From Actinobacteria bacterium Ga0077560 (lineage in GTDB: Bacteria > Actinomycetota > Thermoleophilia > Miltoncostaeales > Miltoncostaeaceae): a stretch of 64,000 nucleotides of DNA. Location: contig LNFL01000170.1 in NCBI GenBank assembly GCA_001464275.1, positions 1 to 64,000 on the forward strand, read 5' to 3'. Below, one piece after another: positions 10,808 to 22,152 of this stretch (its first letter is position 1; every line of letters starts with the position of its first letter). The position numbers and the translations under genes are program-made. The notes below the pieces were generated by a model. That model ran no database searches. It had not been told where the DNA came from and saw only the letters and a list, made by a program, of their open reading frames with translations.

Positions 10808-12688
10808 GCGCGGCACGTCCCGCGGAGCGGTCCACGGCCCGACGATTCCCACGCGCTCGGCGAGGGCGTACGCGAACCGCGCCGCCACCACGCCCAGCCC
10901 GGCCCCGAGCACGACGTCGGTGGGGAAATGGGCCCCGGCCATCACGCGCGTGACGCCGATGAGCGCGGTGAACGCCCACAACGGCACCGCCAGGGGCGGG
11001 GCCAGCCGGGCCACCACCACCACCATCGCCACCGTCACCACCACATGGCCGCTCGGGAACGACGGATAGGGCGCCCACAGGTGGTCGCCGACGGTGATGC
11101 CGGTGATCACCTCCTCGGGCCGGGGCCGTTCCCACGCGAGCCAGATCACGCGCACGCACAGGAAGGACACCACGCCGGCGAGGGCCGCCAGCAGCGCGCC
11201 GTGGAGGGGGATGCGCGGGCGCGCCAGCCACCCGGCCACCGCCCCGGCCACCGCCAAGACCGCGTAGTTGCGGAAGTCGGGGCTCACCAGGAGCCGGTCC
11301 ACCCAGTCGGCGCGGGGCCGCATGGCGTGCACCGCCCGGAACACCGCCTCGTCGATCGCGGCCATCGGAGTGCGCGCGACGACGAGGCCCAGGCCCGCCG
11401 TCACGGCGGTCGCCGCCAGCAGCCCGGCCAGCCAGCGCAGCGACCACCTCAGCGGCGGCGGCGTCAGGACGGGGCGCGGCATCCGGGCGCCCCGGGCCCT
11501 GGCGAGCATGGTGAGCGGCACCAGCGCCCCGGCGGTGGCGACCGCGCCGACCACCAGCAGCGTGCGGTAGGTCCCGCTGATCTGGATGGCCCACCCCACG
11601 GCCGGCAGCGCCACGGCGCCGGCGACACTGCGCACCGCGAAGAACACCGCCGTGTACGCGCCCACCTCGCCCGGCGGGATGAGCGACGAGTAGAGCGGGA
11701 AGCCCACCGTCGACAGGACCCCGAAGCCGGCAGCTGCGGCGATCAGTCCCGGGGCCGCCTCGAGCACGCTCGACGCCGGCGCCATCGCCGCGAAACCGGC
11801 GCTCATCGCCACGACGCCGGCGACGAGCAGCGTGAGGTGCCGGTCGTCGTCCTTCGCCGCGCCCGCGGCCAGCATGGCCGCGCCGGTGACCACGCCGAAG
11901 ACCACGAGCCAGAGCCCCGCCTCCGCGGTCCCGAGGCCCAGCACGCGTTCGGCGTAGAGCACGAAGAACGTGGGAAGCGCCGCGTACCCCAGCACCCACA
12001 GGCCCTGGGCGGCGATCACCAGCCGCACGCCCGGGCGGCACGCGACCCGCAGGAAGTAGGCCGGGCCCACGTGTCCGGTGGGCGGCACGGCGGCGGGCGG
12101 GGCCTCCCGGCGGCGCATCGCGGCGACCGTCGGAATGGCCAGGAGCCCCACCAGCACGGCCGCCGCGGCGAACGGCGACCAGCCGTGCCGCTCCAGCAGG
12201 GCGCCGCCACCCGCGACACCCAGCAGGCCGCCACCGAGGAGCGCGAGCTCCTCGGCCCCCGTGGCGCGGGCACGCGCCCGCGGCGGGAAGCTCTCGGCGA
12301 TCAGCGTCCGGTGGGCCGTGGTGATGGTGTTGAGGCCGGTGTACGCCACCAGGGCGCAGAGGGCCAGCAGCGGGTAGACGGTCGCGTGGGCGAGCGCCAC
12401 CGCCACGAGACCCAGGGCCGCCAGCAGCGATCCCGCGGCGACGAAGCCGGTGCGCCCGTGGCCGGCCGCCCGGCCCCGGTCGCTCCACACCCCCACCAGC
12501 GGCGGCACCAGCAGCCCGCTCGCGACGTTCACCAGCATGACGGTGCCGATCAGGCCGGGCGCGTCCTCGATACGGGAGAGCAGCACCGGCAGGTAGGTCG
12601 TGACGACGCCGCGTCCCAGGCCGGCCCCCAGGGCGGCGGTGCTGAACCCCGCGAGCAGCAGCATCTCGCGCATCGGGGCCGCGCGCAT
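10712..12688 (-). CDS. MFS transporter fused to C-terminal PAP2 phosphatase domain
   Basis: N-terminal 12-TM MFS; C-terminal WERPRPEE...YPSFPSGHVVVTVAMV...GVTRVMAGAHFPTDVVLGAGLG (PAP2 motifs). Confidence 0.82.
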   Translation of the reverse strand: MRAAPMREMLLLAGFSTAALGAGLGRGVVTTYLPVLLSRIEDAPGLIGTVMLVNVASGLLVPPLVGVWSDRGRAAGHGRTGFVAAGSLLAALGLVAVALAHATVYPLLALCALVAYTGLNTITTAHRTLIAESFPPRARARATGAEELALLGGGLLGVAGGGALLERHGWSPFAAAAVLVGLLAIPTVAAMRRREAPPAAVPPTGHVGPAYFLRVACRPGVRLVIAAQGLWVLGYAALPTFFVLYAERVLGLGTAEAGLWLVVFGVVTGAAMLAAGAAKDDDRHLTLLVAGVVAMSAGFAAMAPASSVLEAAPGLIAAAAGFGVLSTVGFPLYSSLIPPGEVGAYTAVFFAVRSVAGAVALPAVGWAIQISGTYRTLLVVGAVATAGALVPLTMLARARGARMPRPVLTPPPLRWSLRWLAGLLAATAVTAGLGLVVARTPMAAIDEAVFRAVHAMRPRADWVDRLLVSPDFRNYAVLAVAGAVAGWLARPRIPLHGALLAALAGVVSFLCVRVIWLAWERPRPEEVITGITVGDHLWAPYPSFPSGHVVVTVAMVVVVARLAPPLAVPLWAFTALIGVTRVMAGAHFPTDVVLGAGLGVVAARFAYALAERVGIVGPWTAPRDVPRSAQRRDGDPDHVADRPERARRAVVDGGDGHP

Positions 12689-12691
12689 CGG

Positions 12692-13603
12692 TCAGCCCCG
12701 CCCCGTCACCAGCCGCATCGCGCCGGGCAGCACGCGGATCCCGACCGGGCCGGGACCCACGTCCTCCGAGTCGGCGATCACGGGTGAGGCGCCGCCGGTC
12801 GAGAGGCGCAACTCGGCCACGCGCCGGGTGTGCACGTCGGGTCGCCCCAGGTGGGTACCACGGCGCAGATGCCACAGCATCGCCGGGATCGCCCGGCGCC
12901 CGGGCGCGGCGAGCGCCACCAGGTCCAGCAGCCCGTCCCGTGGGTCGGCGCCGGGCGCCACCGGCAGGCCGTCGAGGTACAGCGGCAGGTTCGCCACGAA
13001 CAGCTGGGCGACGTGCAGGATCCGCTCGTCCCCCCGCACGCTCAGGCGGACGTCGAGCGGGTGGAACGCGGCCAGCGCCTCGATTCCCGCCAGCAGCGCG
13101 GCCATGGGGTGCGCGGAGTTCGAGGCGTGGTACCGGGCGCGGGCCTGGGCGAGGAAGCCCACCGACACGCCCTCGACCGCGATGGTGCGCCCGGCCGCCC
13201 CGTCCACCGCGATGAGATCGACCGCGCGCGCATCGCCCAGCACCGCGAGCCGCACCGCGGCGTCGAGCTCGAGCGGCACGCCCAGCGCGTGGGCGAGGTT
13301 GTTCGCCCGCCCGGCGGGGATGAGCGCGAGCTCCGGGCCGCCGGCGGCGCACGCCGGCGCGGCGGCGTGGACGGTGCCGTCCCCGCCCACCAGCACCACG
13401 CGGGCCCCGGGCTCCGACTCCAGCAGCCGGTGCAGCTCGCCCGGGGAGTGGGTCACCACGACGCGCGGTCGCGCCCCCAGCCCCTCCATGATCGCCCGGA
13501 TCCGGGCGGGGCCACGGGCGCCGCCCACCGCGCTGGCGTTCGCGTTGACCACCAGCAGCAGCTCACGGGCGTCGCCCGGCGCGGAGTGTGAGGCCACCTC
13601 CAT
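12692..13603 (-). CDS. Diacylglycerol/lipid kinase family protein
   Basis: LLLVVNANASAVGG...VVLVGGDGTVHAAA...IPAGRANNLAHALGVP. Confidence 0.88.
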   Translation of the reverse strand: MEVASHSAPGDARELLLVVNANASAVGGARGPARIRAIMEGLGARPRVVVTHSPGELHRLLESEPGARVVLVGGDGTVHAAAPACAAGGPELALIPAGRANNLAHALGVPLELDAAVRLAVLGDARAVDLIAVDGAAGRTIAVEGVSVGFLAQARARYHASNSAHPMAALLAGIEALAAFHPLDVRLSVRGDERILHVAQLFVANLPLYLDGLPVAPGADPRDGLLDLVALAAPGRRAIPAMLWHLRRGTHLGRPDVHTRRVAELRLSTGGASPVIADSEDVGPGPVGIRVLPGAMRLVTGRG

Positions 13604-13679
13604 GCGCCGAGTCTGGTCTCGGCATCCCCGCGCCGCATCGGGGCCGCACCGATGCGCTCCACGGGGAATCCGACGGGGA

Positions 13680-15491
<1,812 letters not shown>

Positions 15492-15577
15492 GGCGGCGCC
15501 GGCGGTGCGCGCCGCCCGGGGCCGACCTATCATCGGCCCGCGCGCCGGCCCACGGCGCGCGCATCGGGAGGGACGGC

Positions 15578-16276
15578 ATGCGAGGAATTCCGGGTCCGCT
15601 GCTGCGCAAGGCGCGGCACGCCCGCGTGCTGCTGCACGCGCGCGAGTCCGAGGCGTTCGACCGCCGGCACGGCGTGGACACCGTCGCCGCCGCGCAGATC
15701 GCCGAGCTCACCGTGGCCGAGGGCGACGCCGGGGAGGGCCGCATGTACGTGGGCTCCCCGCCCGCGGTCCTGCGCAACTGCATCCCGGTGCTCGCCCCGG
15801 ACCCGTCCGGCATGACCTTCGTGGACATGGGCTCCGGGAAGGGCCGGGCCCTCATGCTGGCCGCGCTCGCCGGCTTCCCGCGCGCGGTGGGCGTGGAGTT
15901 CGGCGAGGAGCTCCACGAGGTGGCCCTGCGCAACGTCGGGCTGGGCTCCCGCATCGAGTGCCGGCTGGGCGACGCCACCCGGTTCGCGTACCCGGACGGG
16001 CCGCTGATGATCTTCTTCAACAACCCCTTCCGGGCGCCCGTGCTGGGCGCCGTGCTGGACGGGCTGGAGGCGTCCCTGGCGGAGCGGCCCCGCCGCGCCG
16101 TGCTGCTCTACCAGAGCATGAAGGACGCCCCGCCGGAGTCCGGCACGGACGAGAACCTCGCGATGCTCGACGACCGTGCGTTCCTGCGGCCGGTCCCCGT
16201 GCGCCCCGCCGGCGCGTGGGGACGCCTCATGCTGCGGCCGTTCGCCCTGCGGGCCCACGAGGCCGGCCCCGCCTGA
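15578..16276 (+). CDS. Class I SAM-dependent methyltransferase-like protein
   Basis: MTFVDMGSGKGRALMLAALAGFPRAVGVEFGEELHEVALRN; MIFFNNPF. Confidence 0.75.
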   Translation: MRGIPGPLLRKARHARVLLHARESEAFDRRHGVDTVAAAQIAELTVAEGDAGEGRMYVGSPPAVLRNCIPVLAPDPSGMTFVDMGSGKGRALMLAALAGFPRAVGVEFGEELHEVALRNVGLGSRIECRLGDATRFAYPDGPLMIFFNNPFRAPVLGAVLDGLEASLAERPRRAVLLYQSMKDAPPESGTDENLAMLDDRAFLRPVPVRPAGAWGRLMLRPFALRAHEAGPA

Positions 16277-16291
16277 GGCGGTCCCGGCCCG

Positions 16292-16762
16292 TCAGCCGTC
16301 CGGGGGGTCGCTCCGGACGGGCTCCGGCGCCGGAAGGGCCGACGGCCAGGTCGAGAGGATCTGCGTCATCCGGATGGGTGCCGGGGAGAACCGCACCACG
16401 AAGACCTCGGCGCCCACGTGCCGGCCCTGCATGATCATGCCCCGCACCATCGCGTCCTCGCGGTCGCTGACCGTGGCCACGTCCTTCGGGTAGCGCTCGC
16501 CGGGCCGGCGGGCCACGACGTGCCAGCCGGGCTCCATCACCTCGTGCTCGGCGAGCACCGCCAGCAGGGGCGCCACGGCGGCCTCCGGGGTGGGACCGGT
16601 GCAGCGCCGCGTCCCCGAGCCGAGCCCCGCGGTGACGACCCACGACGCGTCCTCGTCGTGCGCACCGGTCACGGCATCAAGCCGGAACACCCAGCCGAGC
16701 AACTGGAGTCCGAACAGCGCCGTGCGTGACTCCAGCGAGACGGGCCAAGTGGCGATGTGCAT
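16292..16762 (-). CDS. DUF2188-like C-terminal domain protein
   Basis: MHIATWPVSLESR...EPGWHVVARRPGERYPKDVATVSDREDAMVRGMIMQGRHVGAEVFVV. Confidence 0.65.
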   Translation of the reverse strand: MHIATWPVSLESRTALFGLQLLGWVFRLDAVTGAHDEDASWVVTAGLGSGTRRCTGPTPEAAVAPLLAVLAEHEVMEPGWHVVARRPGERYPKDVATVSDREDAMVRGMIMQGRHVGAEVFVVRFSPAPIRMTQILSTWPSALPAPEPVRSDPPDG

Positions 16763-16764
16763 GC

Positions 16765-17514
16765 TCAGCACGGGAGGTTCCCTCCATGGACGGGTGAGCG
16801 GGTCGCCGCGGCCTGCGCCAGGGCGAGTGTTCGGACCTGCAGCGGATCGCCGAGGATCGCGGGCGCCGCCTGCGACAGCGCCCTGCGCCCCGGAACGCCG
16901 AGCCGCTCGCCCAGCCGGGCGACGTGCGTCTTCACGGTGCTCTGCGCGATGCAGAGGGTCTCGGCGACCTCCGCGGTCGAGAGCCCGTGGGCGAGCAGGG
17001 CCAGGATCTGCCGCTGCCTCGGCGTGACCGAACCGGGCCGCGCCCCGCCGGCCCCCAGGATCCGGACCGCCGCCGGCGAGGCCACCGGTCGCCCCGCGAG
17101 GGTGTCGGTGACCAGGCGCATCACCGGCGCCCGGCCCGCGTCGATATCGGCGGCGCCGGTCGCGCCGAGCGCCAGCAGCGCCGCCTCGCGCCGCGGTGTG
17201 AGGTCGGCGGCCAGCACGAGCACCCGTGTGCCGGCGACCATCTGCGCGCCGGCGAGCGCCGGAAGGACGGTGCGCAGGGCGACGTCCTCGGTGGCCACCA
17301 CGATCTCGGGCCCGCGGCCCAGCAGCAGGGACGCCTCGTGCTCGGCGTGCTCCTCCACGCGCAGCCGCAGGTGGGCGCCCTCCAGCCAGCGCACCAGCCC
17401 GGACGCCACGGGGGCCGGCCGCGCGCAGACCCCCACCAGCGTCGGCGACACCCCCCGGCGGGCGGCCGAGGCCCGGGCCCGGGAGCGCATGAGATCGGGG
17501 AGATCGGATCGCAT
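16765..17514 (-). CDS. LuxR-type transcriptional regulator with degenerate receiver-like N-terminus
   Basis: VTPRQRQILALLAHGLSTAEVAETLCIAQSTVKTHVARLGERLGV. Confidence 0.8.
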   Translation of the reverse strand: MRSDLPDLMRSRARASAARRGVSPTLVGVCARPAPVASGLVRWLEGAHLRLRVEEHAEHEASLLLGRGPEIVVATEDVALRTVLPALAGAQMVAGTRVLVLAADLTPRREAALLALGATGAADIDAGRAPVMRLVTDTLAGRPVASPAAVRILGAGGARPGSVTPRQRQILALLAHGLSTAEVAETLCIAQSTVKTHVARLGERLGVPGRRALSQAAPAILGDPLQVRTLALAQAAATRSPVHGGNLPC

Positions 17515-17550
17515 CACCCCCCTGATGTCCGGCTCGGGCCAAAGCGTTTC
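17512..17550 (-). promoter_or_regulatory. Copy A of a shared 39-nt leader (GAAACGCTTT-N8-CCGGACATCAGGGGGGTGATG)
   Basis: Same spacing and near-identical sequence to 19960-19998; both end at a start codon. Confidence 0.6.
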
Positions 17551-17675
17551 ATCGGCCCGGGACGATCCGTGTCGTCGTCCGCGGACGACACCAGGTGCAT
17601 CCCCGGACGACTGCACAGACGCCGGATCCTCCACGCACGATGGATTCGTCCGTCCAGCGAACAGGAGTGATCCAC

Positions 17676-18005
17676 GTGCCACGCACCCCCGCGCGATCCG
17701 CGCGCCGGTGGACCATCGGGCTGGTCTGCGCCGCCGCGCTCGCGGCCCCCTCGGCCGCCCTCGGGGCCGCCCACACCTACGCCAGCGGCACCCTCGGCGC
17801 CGGCGGCGCCTGGTCGAACCCCGCGACCGCCGTGTTCATGAACTACAACCGGATGAGCGTCACGACCTCCAGCTACGTCGAGATCAACTTCATCGGGATC
17901 ACCGACGTCGCCTCCTCCTGGAGCGGGTTCATCCAGGACAGCCCCAACAGCGCCGTGAAGGTCCGCGCGCGCTGCCGCAACGCGACCTGCACCTGGTACG
18001 ACTGA
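17676..18005 (+). CDS. Small secreted protein of unknown function
   Basis: GTG start after AGGAG; Sec signal, AxA site, mature AAHTYASGTLG...CRNATCTWYD. Confidence 0.65.
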   Translation: MPRTPARSARRWTIGLVCAAALAAPSAALGAAHTYASGTLGAGGAWSNPATAVFMNYNRMSVTTSSYVEINFIGITDVASSWSGFIQDSPNSAVKVRARCRNATCTWYD

Positions 18006-18016
18006 GAGGACGGCCG

Positions 18017-18595
18017 ATGACACGTGTGAACCGCAGGTCCGTCGTCGCCGCGCTCGCGGTGACCGCCGTCGCGGGGGCCGGCATCGCCGCCGCCGTGGGC
18101 TCCGGCTCGGACACCCAGCCCGCGCCGAGCGACATCGCCGTGCGGGCGGCCCTCACGGAGGCCACCGAGGTGCAGGGCCGTCCCGTCGTGGACGGCACCC
18201 TGCGCATGGTCGCCGCGGAGGACGCCGCCCGCGGCGGCCTGGGAATGTGGGCGTACCGGTCCGCCGATGGCCGCGACGAGGTGATGATCACCCGGGACGG
18301 TTCGGCGACCTTCATCGCCGGCTGCGCCGCCCCCACCGGCGCGCTGCAGCTGTGCGGCCTGCGCATGCGGGGCGGCGAGGGCGTCGTCCTGGTGGGACGC
18401 GCCGCGCCGGAGGTCGACACGGTCGTGGTGCGCTCGGCGATCGCCACCCGGACGGTGCCGTCGGTCGCCGGCCACTGGATCGCCCTGCTCCCCGAGGCGC
18501 CGGGTGATCCGGATGCGGCGTTGCCGACCGGTGTCACCGCCCTGTCCGGCGGCGCCGTCGCCGGCGAGGCCGACCCGCGCCTGCCGGGCCGCTGA
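18017..18595 (+). CDS. Secreted or membrane-anchored hypothetical protein
   Basis: MTRVNRRSVVAALAVTAVAGAGIAAAVGSGSD...; 11 nt after the preceding gene. Confidence 0.65.
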   Translation: MTRVNRRSVVAALAVTAVAGAGIAAAVGSGSDTQPAPSDIAVRAALTEATEVQGRPVVDGTLRMVAAEDAARGGLGMWAYRSADGRDEVMITRDGSATFIAGCAAPTGALQLCGLRMRGGEGVVLVGRAAPEVDTVVVRSAIATRTVPSVAGHWIALLPEAPGDPDAALPTGVTALSGGAVAGEADPRLPGR

Positions 18596-18618
18596 TCCCC
18601 GGGGCCCGGGGCTGACCG

Positions 18619-18683
18619 GGCCGGCTCAGCGGGGCGGATGCCGTGGTCCCCGCGACCACGGCATCCGCCCTGCTCAGCCGGCC
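18619..18683. terminator. Long bidirectional hairpin between convergent genes
   Basis: 30-nt arms (18619-18648 / 18654-18683), 2 mismatches, 5-nt loop. Confidence 0.7.
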
Positions 18684-18690
18684 GTTCCGG

Positions 18691-19437
18691 TCACCCTCCC
18701 GGACGCCCCGCGGGGATCGTGGCCATCACCGCGCCCGCCGCGTCGAGCGCCTCGATGCGCTCCGGCAGCCCCAGCGGCGCGCCGGCAGACGCCGCGCCCA
18801 CCACCAGGAACACGCCGGTGCCTACCGCGCCGTCCACCGTCGAACCGTCGCCGTACACCGCGCGCACGCCGACGGCCCCGGCCGGCGCCCTGCCCACCAC
18901 CGCGTCACCGAACGCGGTGCCCGCCGCCAGGCACACCCGCGCGTCGGATGGGCCGGCCGGCTCCGGGCAGGCGCCCACCGCCACCTGCTCCGGCCCGGTG
19001 GCGGTCTCGACGCCCACCACAAGCAGGGTGCCGCGATCCCGCGTGCGGACGCTCCACAGGTCCCAGGTCCCGCCGCGCGCCTCGGTACGCAGCAGGGGGG
19101 TGAGCGAGCCCGGCACCGGCGTGAGACCCGACACGTCGGGCGCCGGGAGCGTGAGGGTGTCCACCCCGCGCTGCACCGGCTCGGACGGCGTGAGCAGCCG
19201 GTACGCGGCGACCGCCCCGCCGGCGGCGAGGGCGACGGCCAGGGCCACCGCCACGGCCATGCGCAGCGCGGGGCGCCGCACCGGCCGGGGCGTGGGCATG
19301 CCCCGCTCGGCCGGATCGGTCGCGACGATGCCCTCCAGCAGCGCCATCCCCCAGGGAGAGACCGCGACCTCCGCGGGCGACACCGCCAGCGGGTCGGCCA
19401 TCGCCAACCGGGCGCGCAGGTGATCGGGGGCGTTCAT
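18691..19437 (-). CDS. Single-TM protein, probable anti-sigma-like partner of the ECF sigma
   Basis: Start overlaps sigma stop; cytosolic N-term, TM (MAVAVALAVALAAGGAVAAY), extracytoplasmic C-term. Confidence 0.55.
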   Translation of the reverse strand: MNAPDHLRARLAMADPLAVSPAEVAVSPWGMALLEGIVATDPAERGMPTPRPVRRPALRMAVAVALAVALAAGGAVAAYRLLTPSEPVQRGVDTLTLPAPDVSGLTPVPGSLTPLLRTEARGGTWDLWSVRTRDRGTLLVVGVETATGPEQVAVGACPEPAGPSDARVCLAAGTAFGDAVVGRAPAGAVGVRAVYGDGSTVDGAVGTGVFLVVGAASAGAPLGLPERIEALDAAGAVMATIPAGRPGG

Positions 19438-19962
19438 TCGATGTCCTCCAGCAGTCCGGGTGCCCCGGCCGCGCGGGCGGCGTGGTCGGGGAGCAGTGCG
19501 TGCAGGCGCTTGCGCGCGCGGTGCAGGCGCACGCGCGCGGCGACGGCGGTGCATCCGACGGCCTTCGCCGCCTCCGCGGGGGTGAGCTCGTCCCATGCGA
19601 CCAGCAGGAGGAGCTCGCGTTCCCGGGCCGGCAGCTCGCGCAGGGCCGCCGTGAGCTCGGGGTCGATGTCATGCGCGACCGTCAGCACGGGCGGCTCCGG
19701 CAGCTGGGTCACCAGCCGGGCCACCAGCCGCGACCTGCGGTGGTCGCCGCGGAGCTGGTTGGCGCGCACCCAGCCACGGCCGCTCGTCTCCGGCCGGGAT
19801 GTCCTCCAGCCGCCGCCAGGCGACCATGAAGGTCTCGGCCACCAGGTCCTGCACGCGTTCGGCGTCCGTGTCGCGACGCTGCGCCCAGGCGGTGACGGTT
19901 CCGGCGTGCTGCCGGAACAGCCGCTCGAAGTCCTCCCGCCGACGGTCGTGGATCTCGCTCAT
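19434..19962 (-). CDS. ECF-type RNA polymerase sigma factor, frame broken near 19770
   Basis: MSEIHDRRREDFERLFRQHAGTVTAWAQRR...VQDLVAETFMVAWRRLEDIP, then other frame NQLRGDHRR...LPARERELLLLVAWDELTPAEAAKAVGCTAVAARVRLHRARKRL. Confidence 0.82.
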
Positions 19963-19998
19963 CACCCTCCTGATGTCCGGACGATGGCGAAACGTTTC
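19960..19998 (-). promoter_or_regulatory. Copy B of shared 39-nt leader (GAAACGTTTC-N8-CCGGACATCAGGAGGGTGATG)
   Basis: See 17512-17550; contains perfect palindrome GAAACGTTTC. Confidence 0.6.
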
Positions 19999-20274
19999 GT
20001 GTTCGTCCAAATCGGCCGTACGGCGGGCCGGGGGGTGACGTTCGGCCCGGACGCACGGAGAAAGGGCCGGACCCCCATCACACCGGCGGCCCCCGGCCGG
20101 TTAGGATCGCCAGTCGGTGACGCCGCCCTCGCGGCGCGCCTGGGCCGCCCGCGGCCGAGATTGCGGGTATCGAACGAACAGCGGGTGACGTGGACCGGCC
20201 TCAGCGGTTGCGGGCAGACGCCTGCGGGGCCTCGCACGCTCACCCGGGCACCGGCGAGTTGGTGGGGGATCTGA

Positions 20275-21054
20275 ATGAAGATCGCGGTCTGCGTGAAAGA
20301 GGTACCGGACGCCGGCCCAGGCCGTCGAATGGACCCGGCGACCCTGCGGCTGGACCGCTCTGGTGAGCGGTCGCTGAACTCCTACGACCTGAACGCGGTC
20401 GAGGAGGCCCTGCGCCTGAAGGAGGCTGCGGGCGAGGGCGAGGTCGTGCTGGTCTCGATGGGCCAGGAGAAGGCACTCGAGTCGATCCGGAAGGCCCTCG
20501 CGATGGGCGCCGACCGGGCCGTGCTCGTGTCGGATGAGGGCGCGGTTGGCTCCGACCTCGTCGCCACCAGCTACGTGCTGGCGAAGGCGCTGGAGCGCGA
20601 GGCCCCGCAGCTGGTGCTGTTCGGGCAGTCGGCGCAGGACTCCGACGGCGCGGTGCTCTGGGCATCCGTCGCCGAGCGCCTGAAGTTCCCGATGGTGTCC
20701 CAGATCTCCGAGCTGGAGGTCGCGGGCGGGACGATCACCGCCAAGCGGCAGACCGAGTTCGGCTACGACCGGATCCAGTCCCCGCTCCCCGCGGTGCTCG
20801 CGGTCGCCGACTCCCTCAACGAGCCGCGCTACCCGTCGCTCAAGGGCATCATGGGCGCCAAGAAGAAGCCGCAGGACGTCGTCTCCCTCGCCGACATCGG
20901 CGTCGAGGCGGACCGGGCCGGCCAGGCCGGGTCGCGCACCACGGTGAGCGCCCTCGCCCCGCCGCCGTCCCGTGGGGACACGGTGAAGATCGAGGACGAC
21001 GGCACCGCCGCCCAGAAGGTCATGGAGTTCCTGGTGGAAAGGAAGTTCGCATGA
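20275..21054 (+). CDS. etfB: Electron transfer flavoprotein beta subunit
   Basis: MKIAVCVKEVPDAG...LNSYDLNAVEEALRLKE...LVLFGQSAQDSDGAVLWASVAERL. Confidence 0.93.
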   Translation: MKIAVCVKEVPDAGPGRRMDPATLRLDRSGERSLNSYDLNAVEEALRLKEAAGEGEVVLVSMGQEKALESIRKALAMGADRAVLVSDEGAVGSDLVATSYVLAKALEREAPQLVLFGQSAQDSDGAVLWASVAERLKFPMVSQISELEVAGGTITAKRQTEFGYDRIQSPLPAVLAVADSLNEPRYPSLKGIMGAKKKPQDVVSLADIGVEADRAGQAGSRTTVSALAPPPSRGDTVKIEDDGTAAQKVMEFLVERKFA

Positions 21055-21988
21055 GCACGCTCGTCTTCCTCGAGCACCACGGCGACGCGATCCAGAAGGG
21101 CTCCCTCGGGCTGCTCTCCAAGGCCGCGTCCCTCGACCCCGACACCTCGGCGGTCATCATCGGGTCCGGCGTGTCCGGCCTCGCCTCGCAGGCGGCCCAG
21201 TACGGCGCCGCCAAGGTGTTCGTCGCCGACGACGCGAGCCTGTCGGCCCCGCTGCCGCAGCCGCGCGTCGACGTGATCGCCGCCCTGGTGCAGCAGCACG
21301 GGTTCGAGAACGTCCTGTTCGGCGCGTCGGTGCTGGCCTCCGACATCGCCGGCGGCCTGTCGGCCCGCCTCGACGCCGGTCTCAACTGGGACCTCAGCGA
21401 CCTGGCGGTCGAGGGCGGCGCCCTCGTCGGCACGCGCTCGGCCCTGGGCGACACCATCGTCGCGAACGTCGGCTGGAGCTCCACGCCGCGCCTCGCGCTG
21501 GTGCGGGCCGGCTCCTTCGAGCCCGCCGAGCGCCCGGCCGGCGGCGCGGTGGAGTCCGCGGCGGTGTCCCTGCAGGACTTCTCCGGCAAGGCCACCATGC
21601 TCGACCAGGCCCATGAGGTCGCGTCGGGCCCCTCCATCGAGGAGGCCGACATCCTGGTGACCGGTGGCCGCGGCCTCGGTGCCCCGGAGGCGTTCTCCAA
21701 GCTGGAGGAGCTGGCCGGCGCCCTCGGCGGCGCCGTCGCCTCCACCCGCGCGGTGGTGGACTCCGGCTGGTACCCCTACCCCACCCAGATCGGCCAGACG
21801 GGCAAGACCGTCGCGCCGTGTCGGGCGCCATCCAGCACAAGGTGGGTATGCAGTCCTCGCAGACGATCGTGGCGATCAACAAGGACGCCAACGCCCCGAT
21901 CTTCGACTTCAGCGACTTCGGGATCGTCGGTGACCTGCACGAGGTCATCCCGGCGCTCACCGCGCTGGTCAAGGAGCGCAAGGGCTAG
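21051..21988 (+). CDS. etfA: Electron transfer flavoprotein alpha subunit, frameshifted near 21819
   Basis: [11 protein letters not shown] in one frame, then [55 protein letters not shown] in another. Confidence 0.9.
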
Positions 21989-22152
21989 ATCGACGGCACG
22001 GGGGTCCCGGGCGACCGGGATCCCCGTCCGGATCCGCCTCCTGCGGGGGCGCCGGGGCGGATCGCCCTGGCGGGTGTTGCGGGGAACGGGTTGTCAGCGA
22101 TGGGTGGGCGGCCTATACATATCGCCAAACTCGCCGATCCCGGAGCCCGCCC

